Source: an uncultured Mucispirillum sp. (GTDB lineage: Bacteria; Chrysiogenota; Deferribacteres; Deferribacterales; Mucispirillaceae). From it: DNA of 64,000 bases. This document shows positions 17,192-24,628 of the stretch, one piece after another. The notes beneath the pieces are model-generated. The model searched no databases and was not told the DNA's origin. It saw nothing but the letters and a program-made list of their open reading frames with translations. Made by a program: the position numbers and the translations under genes. The stretch spans positions 1-64,000 of the forward strand of contig CALUWN010000004.1 in assembly GCA_944324495.1 (NCBI GenBank), read 5' to 3'. Within the stretch, counting starts at the first letter, position 1; each line of letters begins with the position of its first letter.

Positions 17192-18228
17192 AAAAAATTC
17201 TTGTTGTGCTTATGGCAGCTTTTACACTTTTTGCCTGCACTAAAAAAAACGAAAACGAATTATTTGTTTATAACTGGTCTGAGTACATTCCTGATGAAGT
17301 TATTAAACAATTTGAAGCTGAAACTGGCATCAAAGTTCATTATACTACATATGACAGTAATGAAGCAATGTACTCAAAAATTAAACTTACAGGTGGAGCA
17401 GATTATGATGTAGCTGTACCATCAACTTACTATATTGAAAAAATGCAAAAAGAAGGCTTAATACAAGCTATTGATAAATCAAAATTAACTAATTTTAATA
17501 ACCTTAATCCTATGCTTGTAAACCAGCCATATGACCCTGAAAATAAATACAGCGTTCCTTTTATGTGGGGTACTACTGCCATTGGTGTTAATGCAAAATA
17601 TATTGACCCCGCAACAATTACTTCATGGGATGATTTATGGAGAGAAGAATTTAAAGGCAAATTAATGCTGCAAAATGATGTTAGGGAAGTATTCCATACT
17701 GCATTACGCTCCCTTGGTTATTCTGGTAATAGTAAAAATAAAGCTGAAATAGAAGAAGCATATAATAAATTAGTTAAATTAATGCCTTCTGTTACTTTAT
17801 TTAACTCTGATTCTCCAAGAACTCCATTTTTAAATGAAGAAGTATATATTGGTATTATGTGGAGCGGTGAAGCATATATGGCATCTTTAGAAAATAAAGA
17901 TATTAAATATATATACCCAAAAGATGGTGCTGCTGTATGGGTGGACAGCCTTGTTATTCCTAGCAAAGCAAGAAATGTAGAAAACGCATATAAATTTATT
18001 GATTTTATAATACGCCCAGAAATTTCTGCAAAAATTTCAAACTATGTAGGATATGCAACTCCATTAAAACAAGAAGTAGTTGGAAAATATTTAGATGAAA
18101 ATGCTAAAAACAGCAGAATTATCTTCCCTACTGATGAAGATTTACAAAATTCTGAATTTCAGCTTAATATTGAAGAAGCTCTACCAATATACAGCCAGTA
18201 CTGGAATAAGTTAAAAGTTAATCAATAA
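17188..18228 (+). CDS. potD: Polyamine-binding lipoprotein PotD
   Basis: 346 residues. A lipoprotein signal (KKILVVLMAAFTLFAC) has its lipobox cysteine at residue 17, so the protein is membrane-anchored on the periplasmic side. The mature start (LFVYNWSEYIPDEVI) is the classic PotD/PotF opening, and W/Y/D residues typical of the polyamine pocket are present. It delivers spermidine or putrescine to PotBC. The last 50 codons and the terminator are repeated at 21402-21672, beyond the inserted accessory cassette (see findings). Confidence 0.93.
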   Translation: MKKILVVLMAAFTLFACTKKNENELFVYNWSEYIPDEVIKQFEAETGIKVHYTTYDSNEAMYSKIKLTGGADYDVAVPSTYYIEKMQKEGLIQAIDKSKLTNFNNLNPMLVNQPYDPENKYSVPFMWGTTAIGVNAKYIDPATITSWDDLWREEFKGKLMLQNDVREVFHTALRSLGYSGNSKNKAEIEEAYNKLVKLMPSVTLFNSDSPRTPFLNEEVYIGIMWSGEAYMASLENKDIKYIYPKDGAAVWVDSLVIPSKARNVENAYKFIDFIIRPEISAKISNYVGYATPLKQEVVGKYLDENAKNSRIIFPTDEDLQNSEFQLNIEEALPIYSQYWNKLKVNQ

Positions 18229-18352
18229 GTTATATAATTTAAGCCCATTTGGTTATCAAATGGGCTTTTTTAATACAATATTCAGGCGATCAATAAAATA
18301 TAACTAACATATAAGTATAAGTTTACTAAATTTACTAAAAAATCAATAATAC
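18079..18352. repeat. Long direct repeat, copy 1 (potD 3' end, terminator and flank)
   Basis: Aligns with 21402-21672 in the same orientation. The coding part differs only by three synonymous changes over about 140 bases, then in the last few codons. The terminator is conserved apart from its loop. The non-coding flank is more diverged but still alignable to the AATAATAC at the end. Confidence 0.85.
18241..18270 (+). terminator. potABCD terminator
   Basis: 11-bp perfect arms (18241-18251 and 18257-18267) around the loop GTTAT, followed by a T tract. The same hairpin occurs at 21563-21589 with the loop reversed (ATAAC). Confidence 0.9.
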
Positions 18353-18585
18353 AAAAACTCATATATAAAATATCAAACATAATAGCAATGTAACATTTTA
18401 ATAAATGTATTGCTTATATTCATAAAAACTATGTAGTGTATGATTATAATTATCTTAATAAAATAAATCTATAGAAGTATTCTTTAAAAAGCCTTATATA
18501 TTTTATTATATTATTATTTGGAAGAATAATTAAGTCTGGATATTTTAAAAGGTTTTTCTAAAGTTACAAAAGTTATAAATAGAAC
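18353..18585. other. Non-coding A/T-rich stretch between potD repeat and RCC1 promoter
   Basis: No reading frame, hairpin or RNA gene recognised. It lies between the end of repeat copy 1 and the C-tract promoter, and it belongs to the inserted cassette. Confidence 0.5.
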
Positions 18586-18612
18586 TTGACATTCCCCCCC
18601 CCGTGATATAAT
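18586..18612 (+). promoter_or_regulatory. Probable phase-variable promoter: C9 tract between -35 and -10
   Basis: TTGACA (18586-18591) and TATAAT (18607-18612) are both perfect. The 15-bp spacer contains nine consecutive C residues (18594-18602). Gain or loss of C by slippage would move the spacer between 14 and 17 bp and so change promoter strength. This is the arrangement of known phase-variable promoters such as those of Neisseria porA and opc. The transcript would cover the RCC1 lipoprotein and the nuclease-like gene. Confidence 0.75.
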
Positions 18613-18641
18613 GATAAAAATTTTATCAAAAGGAGTATTGT

Positions 18642-20375
18642 ATGCAAAAGAAAAAACTTATAATAATACTAATTTATGCAGTTTTATCAATTTTTATGAT
18701 AACTGCTTGTAGTGACAGCAATAATGGAAGTAATAACAGTGGAAATAATGGAGGTGATGGTTCAGTTTTACCAGAACCAAAGCCTGATCCAAATGCTGTA
18801 AAAGAGTTTTATCACTTTACTACATGGAATAATACCTTAAGATTATGGCAAGACTCCCTATATGCAATTTTAGATAATGGTTCACTTTATGCCTGGGGCA
18901 ATAATAAAGATGGTCAGTTAGGATTAGGACTTACTGATGAATATGTAGCCTATAATAAAAAAGTTGATATTCCAGGTAAAGTAAAATTGATTAAATGTGC
19001 AGGTGATAACCCTACTGAATCAGCGTGTTATGTTATAACAGAAGATGGTGCACTTTATGTATGGGGTAAGAATAGTTATGGTCAGCTGGGAGTTGGTGAT
19101 GAAGTAAATAAAAACACACCTACTAAGGTTAATTTACCTAGCAAAATTAAAGAACTAATAACTACTGGTTCGTCAGTTTATGCTATACTGGAAGATGGTT
19201 CTCTTTATTCATGGGGTTATAATTATTATGGTGAACTGGGAGTTGGTGATGAAGTAAATAAAAACACACCTACTAAGGTTAATTTACCTAGCAAAATTAA
19301 AGAACTAATAACTACTGGTTCGTCAGTTTATGCTATACTGGAAGATGGTTCTCTTTATTCATGGGGTTATAATTATTATGGTGAACTGGGAGTTGGTGAT
19401 GAAGTAAATAAAAACACACCTACTAAGGTTAATTTACCTAGCAAAATTAAAGAACTAATAACTACTGGTTCATCAGTTTATGCATTAATGGAAGATAGTT
19501 CTCTTTATTCATGGGGTAATAATGAAAGTGGTCGGCTAGGAGTTGGTGATGAAGTAAATAAAAACACACCTACTAAGGTTAATTTACCTAGCAAAATTAA
19601 AGAACTAATAACTACTGGTTCATCAGTTTATGCATTAATGGAAGATAGTTCTCTTTATTCATGGGGTGAGAATATTTTTGGTCAGCTAGGAGTTGGTGAT
19701 GAAGTAAATAAAAAAAACACACCTACTAAGGTTAATTTACCTGGCAAAATTAAAGAACTAATAACTACTAATGGTTCATCAGTTTATGCATTAATGGAAG
19801 ATAGTTCTCTTTATTCATGGGGTTATAATAGTTATGGTCAGCTAGGGGTTGGTGATGAAGTAAATAGAAACACTCCTACTAAAGTTAACTTACCTGGCAA
19901 AATTAAAAAGCTGATAACTAGTTCTTCAGCATCTTATGCTATACTGGAAGATGGCTCTCTTTATTCATGGGGTGAGAATAATAGTGGTGAACTGGGAGTT
20001 GGAAGTAATGAAGATAAAAACACACCTACAAAAGTAACAGCTATTAATGGCAAGATTATGGATTTAATAATTAATAGTGATAAAAATTATCCTACCTATA
20101 AATCAATTTTTGCTATAATAAAAGATGGCTCTCTTTATGCATGGGGTAATAACAAAGGTGGTCAGCTTGGGATTGGAAGTAGGGAAGACAACATTAACTC
20201 ACCTACAAAAGTAACTGATATTAACGGTAAGGTTACAAAAGTAATGACATTTATATATGTATATGAAGAAATATTTAGCACATATGTAGATGCAAGCACA
20301 TATATTTTAACTGAAAGTAGCTCACTTTATACAACTTATGGTTGGTATACTTTTAGCCAAATACTATTTAATTAA
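18642..20375 (+). CDS. RCC1-repeat surface lipoprotein
   Basis: 577 residues. The lipoprotein signal ends in MITAC (about residue 23), followed by a Ser/Asn/Gly-rich linker. Then come at least nine RCC1 blades of about 50 residues, each with the signature SLY-x-WG-x-N-x-x-G-x-LG-x-G, and one degenerate blade. A standard RCC1 propeller has seven, so this one is longer or forms a different solenoid. Blades two to six are almost identical at DNA level (150-bp period). AAGGAG precedes the ATG. RCC1 proteins bind other macromolecules; bacterial surface forms are often adhesins or secreted effectors. The role here is unknown. The promoter has a C9 tract and the nuclease-like gene follows after 16 bases. 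Confidence 0.85.
   Translation: MQKKKLIIILIYAVLSIFMITACSDSNNGSNNSGNNGGDGSVLPEPKPDPNAVKEFYHFTTWNNTLRLWQDSLYAILDNGSLYAWGNNKDGQLGLGLTDEYVAYNKKVDIPGKVKLIKCAGDNPTESACYVITEDGALYVWGKNSYGQLGVGDEVNKNTPTKVNLPSKIKELITTGSSVYAILEDGSLYSWGYNYYGELGVGDEVNKNTPTKVNLPSKIKELITTGSSVYAILEDGSLYSWGYNYYGELGVGDEVNKNTPTKVNLPSKIKELITTGSSVYALMEDSSLYSWGNNESGRLGVGDEVNKNTPTKVNLPSKIKELITTGSSVYALMEDSSLYSWGENIFGQLGVGDEVNKKNTPTKVNLPGKIKELITTNGSSVYALMEDSSLYSWGYNSYGQLGVGDEVNRNTPTKVNLPGKIKKLITSSSASYAILEDGSLYSWGENNSGELGVGSNEDKNTPTKVTAINGKIMDLIINSDKNYPTYKSIFAIIKDGSLYAWGNNKGGQLGIGSREDNINSPTKVTDINGKVTKVMTFIYVYEEIFSTYVDASTYILTESSSLYTTYGWYTFSQILFN
19081..19986 (+). repeat. Tandem 150-bp in-frame repeats in the RCC1 gene
   Basis: Six consecutive units start at 19081, 19231, 19381, 19531, 19681 and 19837. 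All are 150 bp except the fifth, which has gained two in-frame triplets (156 bp). Units one and two are identical over 145 bp. Units three and four share the same variants (ATTAATGGAAGATAG). The near-identity implies recent expansion and makes copy-number change by recombination likely. Confidence 0.9.
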
Positions 20376-20391
20376 TAATAGGAGAATTAAT

Positions 20392-21393
20392 ATGAATAAA
20401 CCAAATTTATTTGAAATAGGCACAAATGAACTTGCTCAAGATGCATTTTTAACGTGGCTTATTTCTTATGCTGATAATCAATATATAGAACATAAAGAAT
20501 TAAATACTTTGGCAAAAGATTTTATTAAAATGATTATTGGTAATGAAAACCTAAATATAGAACAAGTATATTGTTGGAGGCAGTGGGAAAAAATAGATAT
20601 ATCTGTTACAGTTAATAAAAAATATTTTATAATTATTGAAGATAAAACTGGAACAAACCAGCATGGAAACCAGTTAGCAAATTATAAAGAAAAAGCACAA
20701 AACCATTGCAATGAAAATAATTTAGAACTTGTATGTGTATTTCTTAAAACAAGAGATGACAGCACATATATTGTTAATTCTATAGAAAGAGAAAACTACA
20801 AATATATATCAAGAAATGATTTACTATCACTTTTTGAAAAACACAGCCATATAAAAAATGATATATTTATAGATTATTTTGAACGTCTTAAAAATATCGA
20901 AGCAAAAACAAATTCATATAAAACTGATTTGTCATCTATTAAGAAAAGTTATGATGCATGCTGTGGATTTTATAAAGAACTAGAAAAACGGATATATACT
21001 CGCTTAAAAGAAAAATCTATGGATAATGTGGTTTGTAATTGGGAACAGGTAAATAATCCTGGTGGAATGTTTCTCGGTTTTTGGTTTTATCCTGCAAATT
21101 ATCATAAATCTAACATGTATTTTCAAATAGAAAATTATTTTGATAAAAAAGATAAGATTTTATTGATTATTAAAACAGAATCAAAAGATAGAAATGAAAT
21201 AAATAAAATGCTTGATATTGCATACAAAACTTGTGAAAAGTATAATATTAATATTGAAAGAGTAAGCAGGTTAAAAATATATACATGGACACCTATTGCT
21301 TATATTAAAAATGATATATTTACTGGAACATATGAAGAATGTTTCAATAAAATAGAGCATATTTTGGATATGTTTGATAATTGGTGCATGTAA
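20392..21393 (+). CDS. PD-(D/E)XK nuclease superfamily protein
   Basis: 333 residues from the ATG at 20392, which has AGGAGA 7-8 bases upstream. A longer frame from 20338 lacks a ribosome site and overlaps the RCC1 gene. The motif set of PD-(D/E)XK proteins is clear: E13 in the first helix, D69 in the strand EKIDISV, then E83-D84-K85 in FIIIEDK, then a Q-x-x-x-Y helix (QLANYKEKA). The last 150 residues are not recognised. Relatives annotated only as PD-(D/E)XK family nucleases are scattered in gut bacteria. It is probably co-transcribed with the RCC1 gene. DNA cleavage and a defence role are inferred from the fold only. Confidence 0.75.
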   Translation: MNKPNLFEIGTNELAQDAFLTWLISYADNQYIEHKELNTLAKDFIKMIIGNENLNIEQVYCWRQWEKIDISVTVNKKYFIIIEDKTGTNQHGNQLANYKEKAQNHCNENNLELVCVFLKTRDDSTYIVNSIERENYKYISRNDLLSLFEKHSHIKNDIFIDYFERLKNIEAKTNSYKTDLSSIKKSYDACCGFYKELEKRIYTRLKEKSMDNVVCNWEQVNNPGGMFLGFWFYPANYHKSNMYFQIENYFDKKDKILLIIKTESKDRNEINKMLDIAYKTCEKYNINIERVSRLKIYTWTPIAYIKNDIFTGTYEECFNKIEHILDMFDNWCM

Positions 21394-21401
21394 AAAAAAA
21401 T

Positions 21402-21554
21402 GTTGGAAAATATTTAGATGAAAATGCTAAAAACAGCAGAATTATCTTCCCTACTGATGAAGATTTACAAAATTCTGAATTCCAGCTTAATATTGAAGAA
21501 GCTCTGCCAATATACAGCCAGTACTGGAATAAATTAAAAGTTGGTACAAATTAA
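21402..21554 (+). pseudogene. potD 3'-end remnant
   Basis: 51 codons without a start that encode the PotD C-terminus from VGKYLDEN through YSQYWNKLKV, then end in GTN and stop instead of the NQ and stop of the intact gene. It lies eight bases after the stop codon of the nuclease-like gene. Only synonymous differences separate it from the intact copy in the aligned coding part, so the duplication is recent or has been kept similar by recombination. Confidence 0.9.
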
Positions 21555-21562
21555 TAACCTTT

Positions 21563-21592
21563 AAGCCCATTTGATAACCAAATGGGCTTTTT
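21563..21592 (+). terminator. Duplicated pot terminator with inverted loop
   Basis: The same 11-bp arms as 18241-18267, but the 5-nt loop is ATAAC, the exact reverse complement of GTTAT. A T tract follows. It would terminate the RCC1-nuclease transcript. Confidence 0.85.
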
Positions 21593-21701
21593 AGTGTCAT
21601 ATTTAAAGTTTAAAATATAATATAAGATATATAAGTATAAGTTTACTCAATTAATTACTGAACCAATAATACTAAAAATAATAAATAAATCATTGAATAA
21701 A

Positions 21702-21740
21702 CTAAACCCCATTTATAAGCTATACAAATAGGGTTTAGCT
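21702..21740 (-). terminator. Probable terminator of the 174-residue protein gene
   Basis: Imperfect inverted repeat with CTAAACCCC-ATTT against AAATAGGGTTTAG. It lies 15 bases downstream of the stop codon on the minus strand, with an A/T-rich flank. Confidence 0.55.
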
Positions 21741-21754
21741 TATAATTAACAATA

Positions 21755-22279
21755 TTAATCTAATATAACAGGTTGTTTAATGATTTTAGAAAAATCTTTT
21801 TCCATTTCTTTTTTAACTTCATTTAATTGCTTTAATTTATCCTCATATTCTTTGATTATTTCTTCTTCGTTATTATAACCATTACCAAGCATAATATCAC
21901 TTGGAGTTAATGCTAGAGAAAGTGCCATATCTATCTTTAATTTCTGTCTTTCAATGAAATTATCCATATATTCCTGTGCCATACTTGTTTTAAGGTCATC
22001 TCTTAAACTTTCTAAATCATCAATAAAATTATTTTTTATATTATCAATTTCTACAGTAAAATTATTGAATTGGCTTATATTTCCTGTTGGTAATGAATTT
22101 ATAGATTGAGTAATTTCAGACGTAAATTTTTCTACTAATATGGCTTTTTTCTGATTAAATATTTTAATATCATCCATTAAATCAGCCTTATTAATTGAAT
22201 TTTTATACAAATAATATACACCAATAGCAGTTGCTAAAACAACTAAAACAATAAAAGGTATTAATAAACTTTTTTTCAT
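21755..22279 (-). CDS. Membrane-anchored coiled-coil protein of unknown function
   Basis: 174 residues. An N-terminal transmembrane segment (about residues 5-24, LLIPFIVLVVLATAIGVYYL) is followed by a long charged helical region with heptad-like spacing (DIKIFNQKKAILVEKF, then EEEIIKEYEDKLKQLNEVKK). No family recognised. The start is directly preceded by a run of eight G residues on its own strand (22283-22290), which takes the place of a normal ribosome site; see findings. It lies just outside the right end of the potD-repeat cassette. Confidence 0.6.
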   Translation of the reverse strand: MKKSLLIPFIVLVVLATAIGVYYLYKNSINKADLMDDIKIFNQKKAILVEKFTSEITQSINSLPTGNISQFNNFTVEIDNIKNNFIDDLESLRDDLKTSMAQEYMDNFIERQKLKIDMALSLALTPSDIMLGNGYNNEEEIIKEYEDKLKQLNEVKKEMEKDFSKIIKQPVILD

Positions 22280-22282
22280 ATA

Positions 22283-22290
22283 CCCCCCCC
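22283..22290 (-). promoter_or_regulatory. G8 tract serving as ribosome site of the 174-residue protein gene
   Basis: Eight G residues on the minus strand, three bases before the ATG at 22279. No other Shine-Dalgarno sequence fits except AGGUU just upstream of the tract, whose distance from the ATG depends on tract length. Confidence 0.55.
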
Positions 22291-22361
22291 TAACCTATTT
22301 TTTTGATATTTTATCAAATACAAAAATATCTATTAATATATAATATATATTGGATAAGATA

Positions 22362-22934
22362 TTATCTTTTTATATTTAATATATCCATCCACCAGTCATA
22401 TGATTTCATATTTAATGCAGCATCTATAATCTGCCTGCTTTCATCTAAAATAAGCCTGTCTATTGCCCCATTTATCCATATTTCTGCTTGAGTATTACCT
22501 TTATCTAATTCTTCCTTTAAAGTAAAAATAAGCTCTAAAACATCAGCATCTTGGGCAACTTTAGCTTCTATACTTTCCCCATAATTAAATTCATTATTAA
22601 GCACTACTAAATCATTTAATTCTGTGATAATAGATGCAATATCTTCCACCGCTTTAGTTTCATTTTTCTCTGTATATTTTTTTTGGAAATAATTAATATC
22701 ACCTGTTCTAGTTTCAGGTATATCATGAAATAATGTTAAAATAACGGCTTTATTTTCATCTGCATTAAGTCTTTTTGCCAAAATATATGCAATAATAGAT
22801 GCTCTAAATGAGTGCGATGCAATATTTTGATTACAAGTACCTAAAAAATCAAACCCACTGCGTTTAAAATTATTTAAAAGACCTGTTTCAAATATAAAGG
22901 ATGCAATATTTTTAAATGATGAATTGTTAGACAT
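22362..22934 (-). CDS. HD-domain phosphohydrolase (YfbR/HDDC2-like)
   Basis: 190 residues with the HD metal-site signature: H41 (SHSFRA), H70-D71 (LFHDIPE) and a distal aspartate in AQDADVLE (about 133). The spacing matches the HDDC2/YfbR group, which dephosphorylates (deoxy)nucleoside 5'-monophosphates. The substrate is inferred from the group. No clear ribosome site is seen before the ATG. The HU gene lies upstream on the same strand, separated by a hairpin. Confidence 0.8.
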   Translation of the reverse strand: MSNNSSFKNIASFIFETGLLNNFKRSGFDFLGTCNQNIASHSFRASIIAYILAKRLNADENKAVILTLFHDIPETRTGDINYFQKKYTEKNETKAVEDIASIITELNDLVVLNNEFNYGESIEAKVAQDADVLELIFTLKEELDKGNTQAEIWINGAIDRLILDESRQIIDAALNMKSYDWWMDILNIKR

Positions 22935-22949
22935 AGTTGAAATGATGAT

Positions 22950-22980
22950 ATAATAAGCATGGTTATTACATGCTTATTAT
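22950..22980 (-). terminator. Hairpin between HU and HD genes
   Basis: Perfect 12-bp arms (22950-22961 and 22969-22980) with a 7-nt loop, 13 bases after the HU stop codon. There is no strong U run, so it may attenuate rather than fully terminate. Confidence 0.55.
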
Positions 22981-22992
22981 ATCCATTTAAAA

Positions 22993-23262
22993 TTAAAATG
23001 ATTCTTTGAAAGATTTTCCCACAACAAATTTAGGCATTTTTTTAGCTGGAATAACCATTTCTTCGCCAGTTTTAGGGTTACGGCCTTTTCTTTCTTTTCT
23101 GTCGCTAACAGTAAAAGTACCAAAACCAACTATTGTTACTCTTTCACCTTTTTTTAAAGTTTCAAGAATAGTTGCTTCGTATGCAGAAAGCACTTTATCT
23201 GCATCAACTTTTTTTACACCAGTTTTTTGTGCAATAGAATCGATAAGCTCTTTTTTATTCAC
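22993..23262 (-). CDS. hup: HU-family DNA-binding protein
   Basis: 89 residues from a GTG start at 23262, placed five to six bases after GGAGG. The frame can be extended four codons to another GTG at 23274, but that would swallow the ribosome site. It has all HU features: NKKELIDSIA opening, VGFGTFTV strand, the ERKGRNPKTGEEM DNA-binding arm and the PKFVVGKSF end. It compacts and bends DNA as a dimer. A perfect -35/-10 promoter lies upstream, fitting an abundant protein. Confidence 0.95.
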   Translation of the reverse strand: MNKKELIDSIAQKTGVKKVDADKVLSAYEATILETLKKGERVTIVGFGTFTVSDRKERKGRNPKTGEEMVIPAKKMPKFVVGKSFKESF

Positions 23263-23296
23263 ATAAACCTCCACAATATATAGGGTACATTCGGCT

Positions 23297-23324
23297 ATTA
23301 TATACTATTACTACTACTTGTCAA
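23297..23324 (-). promoter_or_regulatory. HU gene promoter
   Basis: Minus-strand TTGACA (23319-23324), a 16-bp spacer and TATAAT (23297-23302). Both boxes are consensus. Confidence 0.8.
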
Positions 23325-23364
23325 GTAAAGATATTGCCTTTTTCCCTTTTATTTTTATTTTATT

Positions 23365-24381
23365 TTATTTTATTAATAACTCTGCAATTTGAACTGCATT
23401 TGTAGCAGCCCCTTTTCTTAACTGGTCACCACTTACAAAAAATGATAAACCATTTTCATATGCAATATCTTCCCTAATTCTACCCACATAGCATAAATCC
23501 TGCCCAGAAGCAAGAAGCGGCATTGGGTAAACTTTTTCATCTGGATTATCATATAATTTAACGCCCGGAGCGTTTTGTAATAACTCACGTGCTTTTTCTG
23601 GTGTTATTTTCTTTTCTGTTTCTATAAACACACTTTCAGAATGTGCTGTTAATACTGGCACTCTTACGCAAGTTGCACTTACTTTTATTTCATCAGAATG
23701 AAGCATTTTGCGAGTTTCATTAAACATTTTCATTTCTTCTTTAGTGTAGCCATTTTCAGTAAAAGCATCTATATGAGGAATAACATTAAATAATAATTGA
23801 TGAGCAAATGCACTTACTTCTAATTTTTCACCTTTGCTCCATGCTTTTGCTTGGTTAATAAGTTCCATAGTAGCAGCAGCACCAGCACCAGAAGCAGACT
23901 GATAAGATGAAACAACTACTCTTTTAATTTTACCATAATCATGTAATGGTTTTAATGGAACAAGCATAATAATTGTTGTACAATTTGGGTTTGCAATAAT
24001 ACCATTATTTTTTTGTACATCTTCTGGGTTTACTTCAGGTACTACTAATGGTACATCTTTATCCATTCTAAAAGCAGATGAATTATCAACCACTATTGCA
24101 CCAGCTTTAACTGCTGACGGAGCAAATTCTTTAGACCTTGAAGCACCTGCTGAAAATAATGCAATATCTACACCTTCAAAAGAATTATGAGTTAATTCTT
24201 CAATAGTGTACTCTTTTCCATTATATTCCATTTTTTTACCAGCAGACCTGCTAGATGCTAAAAGTTTTAATTCATTAATAGGAAAATTTCTTTCAGATAA
24301 TATATCTAAAAATGTTTGACCAACAGCACCAGTTGCACCAACTATTGCAACATTATAAGCCGATTTTTTTTGTACCATCAT
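23365..24381 (-). CDS. asd: Aspartate-semialdehyde dehydrogenase
   Basis: 338 residues. The N-terminal nucleotide-binding motif GATGAVGQ and the catalytic cysteine C134 in NPNCTTI are present, as are the SGAGAAATMEL segment and the H/R substrate residues in the C-terminal domain. It reduces aspartyl phosphate to aspartate semialdehyde for lysine, threonine and methionine synthesis. GAGGAG lies nine bases before ATG; two adjacent ATG codons are both possible. It stands alone, apart from the hom-lysC operon 6 kb away that uses the same pathway. Confidence 0.95.
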   Translation of the reverse strand: MMVQKKSAYNVAIVGATGAVGQTFLDILSERNFPINELKLLASSRSAGKKMEYNGKEYTIEELTHNSFEGVDIALFSAGASRSKEFAPSAVKAGAIVVDNSSAFRMDKDVPLVVPEVNPEDVQKNNGIIANPNCTTIIMLVPLKPLHDYGKIKRVVVSSYQSASGAGAAATMELINQAKAWSKGEKLEVSAFAHQLLFNVIPHIDAFTENGYTKEEMKMFNETRKMLHSDEIKVSATCVRVPVLTAHSESVFIETEKKITPEKARELLQNAPGVKLYDNPDEKVYPMPLLASGQDLCYVGRIREDIAYENGLSFFVSGDQLRKGAATNAVQIAELLIK

Positions 24382-24555
24382 GTTATCATCTCCTCAAATG
24401 TATATATCTTTATAGCTATATTATTATTTTTGTCAAGAATAAATAATAAATTTAGTAGAAAAATATATCTTAAATTCCATATAAAAGTACAGATTTTTAT
24501 TAAATTTAAAAATTACTTGAAATTTTGTAATAATTTATATAAAATTAGCCGATTT

Positions 24556-24628
24556 GGGCTATTAGCTCAGTGGATAGAGCACCAACCTCCGGAGTTGGGT
24601 GTCGCAGGTTCAATTCCTGCATAGCCCA
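24556..24628 (+). tRNA. tRNA-Arg (anticodon CCG)
   Basis: A 73-base cloverleaf. Acceptor arms GGGCTAT and ATAGCCC; D arm GCTC/GAGC; anticodon arm CCAAC/GTTGG with loop CTCCGGA, so the anticodon is CCG and the codon read is CGG; T arm GCAGG/CCTGC with TTCAATT. Discriminator base is A. CCA is not encoded. It lies head-on to aroE, whose stop codon is the next base. Confidence 0.95.

Larger units (their letters stand above)
21402..21672. repeat. Long direct repeat, copy 2
   Basis: Partner of 18079-18352 and right boundary of the RCC1/nuclease cassette. Together the two copies bracket about 3.0 kb. Confidence 0.85.

Noticed and set aside
18594-18602. C9 tract as a mere sequencing artefact
   Set aside because: Its length could be off by one in the assembly, but its place exactly between two consensus promoter boxes is not explained by error. 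It is kept as a finding with that caveat.
19081-19986. Possible CRISPR array
   Set aside because: The period is 150 bp, units are contiguous and in frame, and there are no spacers. These are protein repeats.
20338-20391. Extended N-terminus of the PD-(D/E)XK protein
   Set aside because: It overlaps the RCC1 gene and begins without a ribosome site, while 20392 has AGGAGA at proper distance.
24316-24624. 102-codon plus-strand reading frame
   Set aside because: It runs from antisense asd sequence into the tRNA-Arg gene, so it is an artefact.
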